Assembly (NCBI GenBank): GCA_023630585.1 | Contig: CM042541.1 | Location: 12,123,001 to 12,187,000, forward strand | Direction: 5' to 3' | From: Cranoglanis bouderius | Lineage: Eukaryota > Chordata > Actinopteri > Siluriformes > Cranoglanididae | DNA length: 64,000 bases | Shown here: positions 1-11,376 of the stretch, in pieces | Numbering within the stretch: the first letter of the stretch is position 1 | Layout of the letters: every line of letters begins with the position of its first letter | Translations under genes and position numbers: made by a program | Notes under the pieces: model-generated | The model's database searches: none | What the model saw: only the letters and a program-made list of their open reading frames with translations | Told to the model about the DNA's origin: nothing

Positions 1-1519
1 ATCTGCGCCATCTGAACCGTACTCTTCGGACATACAGGTTCAAGATGTTGATGCTCAAACTTATTGTTCCACAGATTCAGGTCGAGGACTGGTTTGTGAC
101 GATAGAGCTAAAGGACGCATATTTCCACATAGAAATATTGCCTAGTCACAGGAAGTACTCAAGGTTCGTGTTTGGAGGCAATACATACATTGGGTTCTTC
201 CCTTTGGTCTAGCTTTATCCCCTCACACCTTCACGAAGTGCATGGATGCCACTCTGGCTCTCTTGTGATTCTGAGGCATCCGTGTACTAAACTACCTGGA
301 TGACTGGTTAATTCTAGCGCGATCCTGGGAGTTGGCAATTCAACATAGAGATGTTGTTCTCGCCCACACGAGGAGCTTGGGGCTCAGGTTGAACCCCAAG
401 AAAAGCATGCTTTCTCCAGTGCAGAGAACAACTTTTCTAGGGGTTATATGGGATTCCACTACGATGAGGGCGTATCTACCCCAAACACACATAGGGTCAA
501 TCCTATCAACATTGTGCAAGATAAAGCTGGGTCTGGGTATCCCCTCCAGTCTCTATGAGAGACTGTTGGGGCTTATGGCAGCAGCAGCCAACGTCATACC
601 GTTGGGCCAATAGCACATGAGACTGTTTCAGAGGTGGCTGAAAAGTTGGGGGTTTCATCTGGGGATAATCAGAATAATCAGTATCACGTGGCAATGCCTA
701 CGTGCTCTGAGAATTTGGAGGTGTCCCTGGTTTCTAGCATTGGGTCACGCTCTAGGGGTGTCTCCTTATCGCAAGACGGTAATGACAGACGCCTCCCTCA
801 CAGGCTGGGGCGCGGTCTTAGACAGTCGTCCAGCTCACGGTCTCTGGAGCGGCCCTCATCTAGAGGGGCATATAAATGCGGGCCGTATTCCTAACACTGA
901 ATTCTTTATTCCTCAGCTGAGAGGTCACAATGTGTTCTCATATATCAACCACCAGGGAGGGTTACGTTCGCTCCCCCTGTTCAGACAGGTGCAACTACTA
1001 CTTCTCAGGGCGGAGGGAAAGTTTTTGTCAGTGAGCGCAATGTACATTCCAGGCAACCTAAATGTGGGGGCAGACATCCTGTCGAGGCAGGGGCTGAGGC
1101 CCATGGATTGGAGGCTCAATCCACAAGTGGTGGAGTCCATATGGTGGAGGTTCGGCCAAGTGGAGGGGGATGTGTTCGCCTCTGAGGAGACAACACGCCA
1201 CCCGCTGTGGTTTGCCCTCACTCCTCCCACACCATTAGGGTTGGACGCCATGGTATACATGTGGCCGAGGTCACGTCTGTACGCCTTTCCCCTGATCGCT
1301 CTGCTCCCACAAGTTCTAGCGAGAGTTCGCCAAGACCATCTACGTCTGCTGCTAGTAGCACCTTATTGGCCAGCTCAAATATGGTTCTCGGAGATAATAT
1401 CCCTGCTAGATGGCACTCCCTGGGAGATTACCGTTCGCAGGGATCTACTGTCTCAAGGGGCACCAGCTCATAGATTCTGGTCTCTCAACCGAGGTTGTAG
1501 AGACCATGTTGAACTCTAG
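1..1519 (+). mobile_element. DIRS-type retroelement remnant: reverse transcriptase and RNase H
   Basis: The left edge enters inside a reverse transcriptase on the plus strand. LRHLNRTLRTYRF, then VTIELKDAYFHIEI at about 96-137, is the first catalytic block; the frame then breaks repeatedly near 200-310. YLDDW is readable around 292-306 in a shifted frame. From 332 on, LGLRLNPKKSMLSP and TTFLGVIWDSTTMRA follow. At 770-850 VMTDASLTGWGAVLD is the RNase H start, and YIPGNLNVGADILSR at about 1,040 follows it. This wording is typical of the DIRS order, which encodes a tyrosine recombinase instead of a DDE integrase. Several stops and shifts make it a dead copy. Confidence 0.82.
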
Positions 1520-1725
1520 AGCACCATCCACAAGAAAATTGTATGCACTCAAGTGGCGACTTTTTCTCTCGTAGTGTGAGAAACGTCAGTTAGACCCATT
1601 AATCTGTGCAATAGCTACAGTCCTGGAGTTCTTACAGGAACTTTTCTCAGCAAGGTTGGCTTTTTCTACAATTAGGGTCTATGTGGCTGCCATTTCAGAC
1701 AGCCACACCCCTATTGATGGAGCCT
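1520..1725 (+). pseudogene. N-terminal part of a DIRS tyrosine recombinase
   Basis: Directly after the RNase H region the plus strand reads LYALKWRLFLS, a stop, CEKRQLDPL, then TVLEFLQELFSA and LAFSTIRVYVAAISDSH. This resembles the SAM-like N-terminal domain of tyrosine recombinases that joins DIRS reverse transcriptases. The catalytic C-terminal part (R..HxxR..Y) is not seen; the sequence passes into inverted repeats instead. The position after RNase H is what classifies the element as DIRS-like. Confidence 0.65.
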
Positions 1726-1764
1726 CTGTGACAGGTCATACCCTCGGTATGACAGAGTGGGTAT

Positions 1765-2087
1765 ACTTGTTCCCTAAGTGTGAAGCTCATGCAACATTGA
1801 GTTCCCTTAGAAAGGGATCATCAGGGTTACGCATGTAACCCTGTTCCCTGAGAAGGGAACAAGATGTTGCCTAGTTTTGTCATACTGGGGCATGCCTGTG
1901 AATTATGTCTTCGCTTCAGATAATAGAGGCTGATAGCATGGTTCACAGGTGCCGTTTTTATATCACGCGACACACTTAATTACCACGTCTATAAATAGGT
2001 GTGATTTTACACAGACTTCCCAAAGGGTGAAGCTCACGCAACATCTCGTTCCCTTCTCAGGGAACAGGGTTACATGTGTAACCCAGA
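1765..2087. repeat. Inverted and direct repeats at the DIRS 3' side
   Basis: A stretch around 1,833-1,876 (GTAACCCTGTTCCCTGAGAA onward to GATGTTGC) is repeated in inverse complement at about 2,039-2,082, about 45 bp with few mismatches, separated by about 160 bp. A third, poorer copy in the same orientation as the second lies at 1,788-1,835. DIRS elements carry inverted terminal repeats and an internal complementary region, so this may be the element's end. It may also be a separate palindromic repeat. Confidence 0.6.
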
Positions 2088-2303
2088 CGTTTCACATAAT
2101 AGGTTTGATGACTTGAAGTAAATACTGTACAATGTAGATTATTAGAGACTATGGTTATGGTTCCCGAAATCTTTCAACTAGAACCAGCATGCTCTCCTAG
2201 CCAGCAATCGTATCTAATATTACTGAAAAGTATATTTTAACAGATTTAGCTTAAATAAATCACTGAGATTATAACAATTCAAACTGAAACCAGACTGATT
2301 ATA

Positions 2304-3206
2304 TACAGTGGATATAAAAAGTTTATACACCACTGTTAAAATGACAGGTTTTTGTGATGTAAAAAAAAAAAAGAAAGCAAGATAAATCATGTCAGAACCT
2401 TATCTACCTTTATTGTGAAATTTTAACCTATTAATTAAAGTGAAAAACAAGTATCATTTTAGGGGGAAAATAAAAAAATTTACAATAACCTGGCTGGACT
2501 CTGGCTGGGCCATTCCAAAAATGTAACTTATTTTGGTGAAGCCATTTCTTTGTTGATTTGTAGGTTTGCATCGGGTCGTTGTCATGCTGAAATTACTGCA
2601 ATTCTTTTAATGTTGCTGTAGGCCTCTTGGCAGCCTCCTGAACTTCTCATCAATTTTTTTCTCCTGATCTTCTCATCAATTTTAGGACGTCCTGTTCTTA
2701 TTAGCATCACTGTCATGCCATATTTTCTCCACTTGTTGATTACAGTGTTCATGGTATATCCAATGCCTTAAAATTTTTCAACAATGAGACCCGTACTTGC
2801 TTTGTAAGCTCTTTGCGGCCCATGGCTTTTCCAGCTAGATTTTACCAAGAAGATGTTAGGAAAATCCTATAGGAACAGCTGCACTTTATTTGGGGGTAAT
2901 CAGTCACTTTAACTGATGGCAGGTGTATATTAATTAGTATTGAACATGAGTTTGAATGTGATTGGTTGATTCTGAACACTGCCACATTCCCAATTATAAA
3001 AGGGTGTGCACACTTATGCAAGCTGGGTACTGGAACTTTTTTGTTTATCTTTTTTTTCTTCCCAAAAACATTTCTGTGTTTATCACTTGCTATTTATATG
3101 TTGCAATTTCAAAATAATGGGCAAAAAGGTTCTGACATGATTTAACTATGTTTCATTTATTTACATCACAAAAAATGGGGTGTGTAGACGTTTTATACCC
3201 ACTGTA
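2304..3206 (-). mobile_element. Tc1-like element, family A, internally deleted
   Basis: Ends are TACAGTGGATATAAAAAG at the left and its complement ending CACTGTA at the right, with TA at both edges as expected for Tc1/mariner. About 900 bp remain instead of about 1.5 kb. The minus strand keeps only shreds of the N-terminal DNA-binding region of a transposase (2,590-2,850) and a copy of the target-rich subterminal repeat. The same family occurs at 10,496, 33,523 and 47,050. Confidence 0.8.
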
Positions 3207-4414
3207 TATTGTCAGGTCCATAAATCTTAACTGTATATTGTCAGGTCCATAAATCTTTGGATATTTACAATTTTTGTTTTCTTTATATTGAAATAATGTA
3301 TATTATGTAAGTGCAGACTTTCAGGTGAACAGTGTAGGAATTACAGCAATTTTTATATGTAGTCCTCCCTTTTAAGGGACTGGACAAAAGTAATCAGATA
3401 AACTAACAATCATAAATTAAATTGTTATTTTTAATACTTGGTTGTAAATCCTTTGTCTGGAACCCACAGACATCACTAGAAGCTGGAATTCTTCCCTGGT
3501 GATGCTCTGCAAAGTCTTTACTGCAGCTGTTTTCAGATCCTGCTTGTTCTTTTTGTTTGACTTCAGTTTTGCCTTCAGCAAGTGAAATACATGCTCAATT
3601 GGACACAGGTCAGGTGACTGAATTGGCAATTGCAGTACATTCCACTTCTTTACCTTAAAAAAGTCTTCGGTTGCTTTTGACGTATGCTTCGTGTCATTGG
3701 CCATCTGTCCAATGAGTTTTGAGCATTTGGCTAAATCTTAGCAGATAATATAGCCATATACACTTCATAATTCATGTCAGCAGTCACATCATCAATAAAT
3801 ACAAGGGAACTAGTTCAAGTGCATGCAGGCAGTATGTTTCAGACCATAAGCAGTCCCTTCCATTCTCCATACTCTTCTCTTCCCATCATTCTGGTACAAG
3901 TTGCTCTTTGTCATCCATCTATAGAATGTTGTTCCAGAACTTTTTTTTTTTTTTTTTTTGCGCAATCTCTAATCTAGTCTTTCTGCTTTTGAGGCAAACT
4001 GTTACGAAGGAGTTTTTCTTCACCAAGGAAAGAATTATTCTGTCATTCACCACAGTTGTTTTCAGGTCTTTCAGGCCTGAGCATGTTCTTGGGCTCACCA
4101 TTGCATTCTTTCTTTTTAAGAATGTACCAAATAGTTGATTTGGCCACACCTAATGTTTTTCCTATCTCTCTGCTAGCTCTCTGATGGTTTTGTTTAGATT
4201 TTTCTTGTTCTTTGGACTTTATATTGAGAATTAACATAAACAGATTCCAAATTCAAATGGCACACTTGAAATCAACTCTAGACCTTTTATCTGCTTACTT
4301 GTAAATGAAATAATTAGGAAACATTATTCACACTATGCCAAGGAACAGCTGAGCAACCAATTGTCAATTGACAATAACTTTGTCAACGTCCAAATATTTA
4401 CAGACCTGACTGTA
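3207..4414 (-). mobile_element. Tc1-like element, family E, degenerate
   Basis: Ends read GTCAGGTCCATAAATCTTTG on the left and the inverse ACAGACCTGACTGTA on the right. The minus strand at 3,417-3,704 gives NDTKHTSKATEDFFKVKKWN and QSPDLCPIEHVFHLLKAKLK, the second Asp and final Glu blocks of a DD34E transposase (here NDTKH replaces DNDPKH). Upstream parts at 3,919-4,237 keep helix-turn-helix remnants (ASREIGKTLGVAKSTIWYIL). The left tip is duplicated in tandem (3,207-3,265). Confidence 0.8.
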
Positions 4415-4863
4415 TATACACGTATATGCATTAAAATTTTATCTTTGCAGTTTTAGCTGAAACAGCACTGGCTGACATTGTGACCCATGCAATGCTAAAT
4501 GTACTTTTGTCATATATTTGGCCTGGTCAATTGTTAGGTAATTATTTGCAACAATTATGCATTTTACTATACTATAAAGGATATGCCAGAGACCTGAGAG
4601 GCAGCTATTAAATTGACATGAATTCTATTAATGTACAGCTATTTACTATACCCAATTAAGCAACCATTTTATTTTATTATTACTATTACTAATTAATTAA
4701 TTTATTTATTTATTTACCAATTTTAATGTTTAAAATCATTCAATTATAACACATGATGACAATATTGAAAAAAGAACACATTTATTGGTGAAATTATCCT
4801 GGAACTGTCACTCATTAAAAATTCATTACTCTCACCAGGGGGACTCAGGGCATACATACTTAC
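4415..4863. other. p4ha2 intron, no recognisable feature
   Basis: AT-rich, with a TTTA-rich stretch at 4,670-4,720. I searched the complement for the next p4ha2 exon (family wording SDVEAGGATVFP) and did not find it here. Confidence 0.5.
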
Positions 4864-4929
4864 ATAATTTAAAAAAGTAGCCACACGATTTCCTGTGCCT
4901 AATGATTTGAAAGCCTCGGTCTCATCTTT
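4864..4929 (-). CDS. p4ha2: p4ha2 alternative exon 11b
   Basis: 66 nt, 22 codons, phase 0 at both ends: KDETEAFKSLGTGNRVATFL then NY. The acceptor is TTCATAG and the donor GTAAGT. It matches the family's other alternative exon, beginning KDEPDAFKxLGTGNR. With exon 11a it forms a pair that human alpha subunits use in a mutually exclusive way. Nothing in the window supplies the following exon. Confidence 0.92.
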
Positions 4930-5002
4930 CTATGAAGATAAAATTTCACAGTAAAAACAAAGTAAAGAAATCACATGCTTCAGAGGACACACATGTACTT
5001 AC

Positions 5003-5062
5003 GTAGTTAAGAAAGGTGGCAAGCCTATTTCCATCAACCTTGAGGTTGCTGTCAAAAGGACG
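5003..5062 (-). CDS. p4ha2: p4ha2 alternative exon 11a
   Basis: 60 nt, 20 codons, phase 0 at both ends: RPFDSNLKVDGNRLATFLNY. The acceptor is TTGCAG and the donor GTAAGT. It corresponds to the alternative exon of vertebrate alpha subunits that begins RPFDSxLK. It lies 73 bp before the second alternative exon, and both end in ATFLNY, so each can supply the same strand of the dioxygenase fold. Confidence 0.92.
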
Positions 5063-5870
5063 CTGCAACAGACATTTATAATTTTAAACCAAACTGAACT
5101 GACTAGCTAAAAGGGCTCCCATCTTTGAGGTTTTCAACACATGGAAATGGTGGCAAAAATGGACACCAAAAATGACAAAAAAGAAAATACTTTTTGGACT
5201 GCCAAGTTGAGGACATTGAGGACACAAATTTGGATTAAAACTTAAACAAATACTGTAAATTCTAATGAATTTGAAGGACTTGCTAGTTCACTCTGCCTTT
5301 ATTAATTAAGATATTTACCAACCCATAGTTTTTTGTAATGGTGTAATTGTAATTTTGGAATGATTTGTAACTACAATCTGATCTAATTACATTTGCTACA
5401 CTGGACAAGCTTTCAAGCCTAGCATGTCTATGAAGCATTTCAATTATGAAGCCTTTCATGATAAGGATAAAAGGTTTATGATGTCACATAGTAAGTAAGT
5501 TATTAAAATTTCAAAGAGGAGTTGATTAACAGATCTCCAATATGGAGCTGAAGGCATTTCAATAGAATAAATACATTTAATTTAAAAACTGCTAATGTAG
5601 TCTTCCACAATGTTTAATCCTAAACCTCTCATTCTGTGTTAAGATTATGAAATTTCAGAATTTCACAATCCATAAATTCTTGCGCTTTTGATTTACAGGT
5701 ATTCCACACACAATGTAGTGAAAGCTTGTTGAGGTGCCATGCCTAATTACATATGTTAAGCTATAATTAGTCAATCACTGATTAGGGGATGGATTTAGTG
5801 AAGATCTTAAAAGTATGAGAGCAATAAGCTATTGAAACAACCAGGCAAGCCTTGCTTGCTATATGCTTAC
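5063..5870. other. p4ha2 intron 10, no recognisable feature
   Basis: Unique-looking AT-rich intron sequence between exons 10 and 11a. No coding frame of note and no repeat I recognise. Confidence 0.5.
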
Positions 5871-5924
5871 CCTTGAGAAGTCATAATGTGGCTCATATTG
5901 ACCTCCAACCCCATAGTTTGCAAC
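5871..5924 (-). CDS. p4ha2: p4ha2 coding exon 10 (HxD iron-binding motif)
   Basis: 54 nt, 18 codons, residues 419-436: VANYGVGGQYEPHYDFSR. The His and Asp of PHYD are the first two of the three Fe(II) ligands in the family, so the catalytic motif is preserved. The acceptor is ATATAG and the donor GTAAGC, with phase 0 at both ends. The intron upstream in gene orientation (5,925-11,376) holds nested hAT-type elements. Confidence 0.95.
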
Positions 5925-6339
5925 CTATATTGAAGAAAAAAAATTAATAGGTCATAACTGAAAAGGTCACAGTTTTTATTACAATAATATAACAATAATT
6001 TGCTCCACAAGTAGCCAATTTGACCATAAAACCGAGTCTCCAGTAAAACAAACAAACCAAAAAATCCCGAAACTTCACTCATGCACTGTTTAGCAAAAGA
6101 ATTCTTTCTTATAACGTTCTACCTATTCCATCAAAAAACCTGAAACAACTAAATGCATGTTTTATACAGATTAATTGGATTATTTTCATCTAAATGAGCA
6201 TGATCAGGTGTAGACATGGGGTGGATGATAGAAACTCATTCATATTTCAGTGGAAATATTTGCCACTATCCAGACAATAATATGATATCATAAAAAGCTA
6301 TTTAAAATTGGATTTGATGATGACGATAATGATGTTGAT

Positions 6340-6380
6340 GATGATTATGATTATTATTATTATTAGTAGTAGTAGTAGTG
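6340..6380. repeat. ATT/AGT trinucleotide microsatellite
   Basis: A short run of GAT, ATT and AGT triplets lies in the intron. The surrounding stretch from 5,925 to about 6,560 is otherwise unremarkable intron sequence. Confidence 0.7.
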
Positions 6381-6660
6381 TTGTGTTATATTAAGCTGTG
6401 CCACAATGGAGTCTGCAACATCATTCACTGTTAACCTCTTCGGGGGTTGGGTGTATGTGTGTGTTTTCAGTGCCAGAGAATGATTTTGCTAGTATTTGAA
6501 ACTATGAACACTTACATATAATAGAAGTTCTGACTACACATATGCATGTCATGCTATACTGTAGTGTTGGGTCCGAGTCCACCTTTGCCGAGTCAGAGTC
6601 AAGACCAAGTCTTTAACCAATGGAGTCCGAGTCCAAAGGGGGCCGAGTTGGACTTGAGAC

Positions 6661-8332
6661 CAGGCTTGGGGAGTACCGGAATACATCTAACAGTGTTACG
6701 TAATCAGGATACAAAAAAATGGTAACTGTAATCCGTTACAGTTATGTCAAAAAACAAAGTAATCAGATTAGTTACATTTTGTAAAAAATGGGAATACAGT
6801 CAGGATTAAATTTTTTTTTAAACCAAAGAGATTAATCTTTTGACATAACGCAATACAGACAGCTGACTGATTATAGTTCTGGTTCTCTCTTGTCAGTCGT
6901 GATGCACGTGAGACGACACCTGGTGCATGCGCAATAGCATGTCTGTAATCACAGAGGCATGTTGAAACGACTGTTAAACGATGGCCGCTGGAAAGAAATG
7001 CATTAAAGTCGTGTGGATTTCGAATTTATTTTATTTCATGTATAAAGGAGAAAATGGAAACAACGTCACAGTACAGTGCAAACTATGCCTTCCAACTGTG
7101 AAGACGCTGTCTTTATCAAAGGACTCGACATCTAATTTAAAGAAGCATTTGCAGGTAAGACCAGCATGGAAATCATGTTAGCTAGGTTAGCTAAAATAAT
7201 TTAGTATTAGTGCTTTGAAATTCCCTGGTTTGCATGGTCAGAGCGATTTTTTTTATTATTTATTTTTATTAAAACAAATCCTAATTTATGTATTCAATGT
7301 ATTGACCTCGTTTTTAAGCTCTAAGGGGAAAAAAACTGCAATGGATACTAATTTTAATACTTTTATTGTTGAGAACAGTCCAAACACTAAAATCTAATTT
7401 AATTACAGTACATTTTTCTCACAATACACAGATTTTTTTTCTCTTTCTTTTCTTCCTCCTTAAGCATAAACATAAAATTAGAATCACACATAAACTGTTA
7501 GCCAGAGGAATGACAGCATTTCAATAGTGATAGTAATCATGATAAACTGTGATTTATCTATTGAATACCGTTAATAAGTTAATGAATAGGCGCCTTAACT
7601 CTCAACTGCTCAGTTGTATAAAAAAAAAAAGAAAAAAAAAAAGAGAGATAAATGTAAGTCGCTCTGGATAAGGGTGTCTGCCAAATGCTGTAAGTGAATA
7701 TATAGACATAAGAACTAAATAAATCTAAGAAAGCCTACAACTACTCTTTTAATTTGTATTGTTTTGTTTCTCAGAGGAAGCATCCAAGTCACTTGACCAA
7801 AGAAGACACTAGCCAGCCAGAGATGACTGAGCAGCCTAGTACATCTGATCCTGGACAAGGGGCCCTGCATCCTCCTTTCAAACAAGCAAAGCTTGAACTT
7901 GGACACAGCTCATCCCAAAGCACAGTTAATAAACTAATATTTGAATTTGTAATTGATGATGTTCAGCCATTCTCATTGGTTGAGCAGCCTTCATTCAAAA
8001 AACTTGTGGAGGGAATCAGTGGAGGCAAAACAGTCATGTGCAGAAGGACACTATTTCTTTATTTTTTAAATACAGTTACAGCTACATTACTTATAATACT
8101 ACTCAGACATATTTTGTTTAAATCCAGAATAAATATATTTTCTAAATATATTTTAAATCATATTGCTTTTCTCTTGACTTTATTTACATGTATGACCTTG
8201 AAGTAATCCAAAAGTAATCAGATTACATTACTTTCATATTGTGATACTTGGATTACGTTACTGATTACATTTTTTGTGAAGTAATTTGTAACTGTAACAG
8301 ATTACATTTTTAAAGTAACCCTCCCAACCCTG
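6661..8332 (+). mobile_element. hAT element with 8-bp target duplication
   Basis: The ends are CAGGCTTGGGGAGTAC and, inversely, CAGGGTTGGGAGGGTTAC. The octamer CTTGAGAC occurs immediately before (6,653-6,660) and after (8,333-8,340). Terminal CAGGNTTGGG and an 8-bp duplication are hallmarks of the hAT superfamily. The subterminal regions carry many near-copies of GTAATCCGTTAC / GATTACATTAC. At 1.67 kb, with only the 5' part of a transposase gene, it is an internally deleted derivative. Confidence 0.88.
6981..8040 (+). pseudogene. hAT transposase 5' fragment with BED-type zinc finger and intron
   Basis: Exon 1 starts at the ATG at 6,981 (MAAGKKCIKVVW) and runs to 7,154 at CAG|GTAAGA. Exon 2 starts at 7,775 after TTTCTCAG and keeps the frame. 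The junction rebuilds the zinc finger: C-x2-C in VQCKLCLP, then H-x4-H in KKHLQ|RKH. Downstream comes a Ser/Pro/Gln-rich linker and then QPSFKKLVEGISG, typical of hAT transposases just before the RNase H-like fold. Coding stops making sense after about 8,037, so dimerisation and catalytic regions are gone. Confidence 0.75.
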
Positions 8333-9419
8333 CTTGAGACAGTCCAGCCAAGTCCTTAACAACCAAGTCTGAGTCTGGCCGAGTCCAGAAAGTGAATCAG
8401 ATATAAATATGACTTGAAATTGCAACTGTAAACTCAACACTGAGCCGTTAAATTAACATTTTAATGGCAAAACAATGCCAATATAAATGTAACAAAAACA
8501 TACCACTATTACATCCTGCCATTTAAATGTTTTTTATTTCATGTCATCAGCATCTCAACAACTAGTTTCCAGTTGAACAAAAATGTGCTACAGAGGTACT
8601 GTATATGTAGAAGTTTTATTAAATTACAAGTGTATGAAAATATAACTATTACACTATTCATAAAAGGAGCATTTGGAAATTTAAAACTGATTTAAAACAT
8701 GAGGTAAATGTAAAACATGTATTTGTGAATGTGCCTTTTGCACAGTTTTGTATAAGGTACCTAATTAGTCATTGCAATTAGGAGCACATTCCATTAATTA
8801 GATGAAGAAAACTACTTTATATTAGAGCACATTACATTTTCAATTTAAAAGAACTACATTTACAGTCACTGCATTTTCTCTATCAGCAGGGTTTACTAAA
8901 TATATTGTAATTATATTTACTATATTAAGAACTACATTTCACATTAAATTCATAAGACTGGAATTGCCAAATGCTAACATTATTGGGAAGGTTATAATAA
9001 GCAACATACCTGTCTTTATGTTTTCTTTCAACATGTCAGTAGAAATTTGAAGTCGTGCCAGTCACATCAGTAAAAATTTTATAATGAGCACAATGGATTA
9101 TTGCTGACTTTGAAGACATTCTTTTTAGCCATCCAGTGCAAGTGTGTGTGTGCGCTCAATGTGGAGGAACTATATTTTGGCTACAAGCCATCAGGAGGTG
9201 CTACTGCTGCATGTCAGCAGGCAGGGAGACGTTCATTACTTTCTTGTTATCTTAATTTTATGTTGTTATTTATTATTTATCTTTCTTTTCATGTTACACA
9301 TGCTGCAGACTCTGAAAATTTGAGTCCAAAATGTACAAGTCCGTGGCAAGTCTGAGTACAAATTTACCCGAGTGCATGACAAGACTGAGTTTGTTCATAA
9401 CTGGACTTGAGTCCGTAGA

Positions 9420-9656
9420 TTGAGTACACCCATCCGTTCCAATAGTTTGGCTCACCAAAATAACTGCATGGTCTGCCAGCCAAGGTGCCATTTTCCAAGT
9501 TGTTCAACACATCTAGATATAAAATATCAGGAAATGAAGGCTGAAATTCTGGTCTATTGTGTCATGTTCATCTTTTGATCTTAAACCCAAATGTCTTCAG
9601 TGTATAGCAAAAATAAAGTAATTGGCCTTGCCGTTCCAATACTTTTGGATGGGAGT
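9420..9656. mobile_element. Short non-autonomous DNA element (CCGTTCCAATA ends)
   Basis: Ends ACACCCATCCGTTCCAATAG and CCGTTCCAATACTTTTGGAT lie in the same repeat. The middle (AAATGTCTTCAGTGTATAGC and flanks) recurs in inverse orientation at about 20,610-20,820. Non-coding; a MITE-like copy. Confidence 0.6.
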
Positions 9657-10495
9657 GTATTTATCAAATTTATGTAATATAATAACATATGGTGATCTAG
9701 TTAGCTAGTTAAATGCATTACAAACTAAGGGAAATGAAAGAGTATATAGATTTGTGGATAGGGACAACTGTGTAGCAAGTCTTTTCCCTTTACTGATAAA
9801 GTTTTTGATATAGCACATTGTGTTTTCAATCTCACCAAATCATTGGAAAAACTCTCAGCTATGAGATGGGTGGTATTGACTCCTTTCATTGCAAGTAAAA
9901 TACTATGTCACTAGCTGGCTAGCACCTATATTTTCTGTTGACATACTGTATTTAACTGCAATGTGACTGCTTATACTTACTATAATGAGTTATTTAATGG
10001 CTTTGTGCTGAAATCTATGTTGATCGGTTTTAGCAGTATTTCCACATAACGGCATGTTACTAATTCTGAAAAGTTTGCCTGTCACCTGTGCACACTAATT
10101 ACTCCACCTAGTAAAAAGAAAAAAAGATCAACCAGTTTGCTCCTCGGTCAATGTGTATAATGCAGCAGTCAGTGGGATTGGAAGCATGTGCTGTGGTTAC
10201 AGCATTGAGATGTGTTACACAATTGTAAAGTGCATTATTTTTAAACATACATACAAAAAACAACATTTTGTTTTGAGAAAGTCAAAAAGGCAGGCAACTA
10301 TGAATAAAAATCTATTAGCCTAGCTGAAAACACAAAATCTGTTAGTGATTTGTCCACCCTTGGTAGTACATCTACTGCTGAGATCATCAAATGGTTGCCC
10401 AAGGGCCTGATCAGGCCTGTATATGTCTTATCTAACCCAATTAGGTCTTGATGGTTTTCTACCATCAAGGCCTACTGAAATTGCTACATTTATAG
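9657..10495. other. p4ha2 intron, no recognisable feature
   Basis: AT-rich intron sequence without a convincing reading frame or a repeat I recognise. Confidence 0.4.
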
Positions 10496-11167
10496 TACAG
10501 TGGTTATAAAAAGTATGCATAACCCTGGTAAAATAGCACGTTTTTGTGATGCAAATAAATAAATAAATAAATAAAATAAATAATGTCAGATCTTTTTCCA
10601 CATTTAATGTGATATAGCAACCAACAAAATACAACTGAAAAACAAAAACATTTTAGGGGAAAAACAACTTTCAATAAGCCGGCTATAAAAGTGTGCACAC
10701 CATTTAACTAATACTTTGTTAAAGCAACTTTTTACTTGTAATACAGCACAGTCTTTTTGGGTAAGAGCCTACAAACTTAGCATATCTTCATTTGGCAATT
10801 TTATTCCACTCTTCCTTGCAAAAATGCTCCAGATCTGTAAAATGTGATGGGATCTCCTGTGAACAGCCCTCTTCAAGTCCCACAGATTTTTGCTCTGACT
10901 GGGTCATTCCAAAATGTTAATTGTCCTCTACTGAAGTCATTCTTTTATTGACTTGGATTTGTGCTTTGTTGTCGTTTGTGGTTGTTGTCGTGATAGAAGA
11001 TCTTAATCTTCAGTTCTCTAAAAATTTGTTTTTCACCTGTATTTTGTTCGATGCTATACCACATTAAGGTAGAAAAAGATCTGACACGACTTACTTTGGT
11101 TTAATTTTTTTTACATCATAAAAACCTGCAATTTTAACAGGAGTGTCTACATTTTTTATCCACTGTA
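10496..11167 (-). mobile_element. Tc1-like element, family A, heavily deleted
   Basis: The left tip is TACAGTGGTTATAAAAAG and the right tip ends TTTTTATCCACTGTA, with a TAAAT run near the left end. Only about 670 bp remain, and nothing but traces of the transposase C-terminal region is left on the minus strand. Related to copies at 2,304, 33,523 and 47,050. Confidence 0.75.
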
Positions 11168-11172
11168 GGCTG

Positions 11173-11226
11173 TCTCTCGCACTCTCTCTCTCTGTCTGTC
11201 TGTCTGTGTGTGTGTGTGTGTGTGTG
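11173..11226. repeat. TC/TG microsatellite
   Basis: A (TC)n run passes into TGTC and then (TG)n, directly after the right tip of the Tc1-like element. Confidence 0.85.
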
Positions 11227-11376
11227 GTTACATGACAGGAGTAGCACCGCGGATAATGCTATTGTTAACTATTCACCCTAAAAAGGTGAGTGTTGTTTGA
11301 CTAAGCTTTGGAGAAAGCAAAAAGAGAAGCTAAACATGTTCATATATAACATAAATCATATAAAAGTTTGGACTAC

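Larger units (their letters stand above)
6566..9428. mobile_element. Outer repetitive element rich in GAGTCC motifs, split by a hAT element
   Basis: A block of repeated CCGAGTCC / CAAGTC motifs (6,566-6,660) continues after the inserted hAT at 8,341-8,460. It ends in a mirrored block at about 9,310-9,428 (GACTTGAGTCCGTAG). The left end GTGTTGGGTCCGAGTCC and the right end are inversely related. This looks like a non-autonomous DNA element, probably hAT-like, that received the inner insertion. No coding region was recognised between 8,460 and 9,300. Confidence 0.55.

Noticed and set aside
925..1260. 111-codon minus-strand frame opposite the DIRS reverse transcriptase
   Set aside because: It overlaps a recognisable RNase H region on the other strand and has no recognisable content.
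1..4863. C-terminal p4ha2 exons (SDVEAGGATVFP..., WVSNKWFHERG...)
   Set aside because: I looked for them on the minus strand and found only transposon and intron sequence, so they are assumed to lie beyond the window start.
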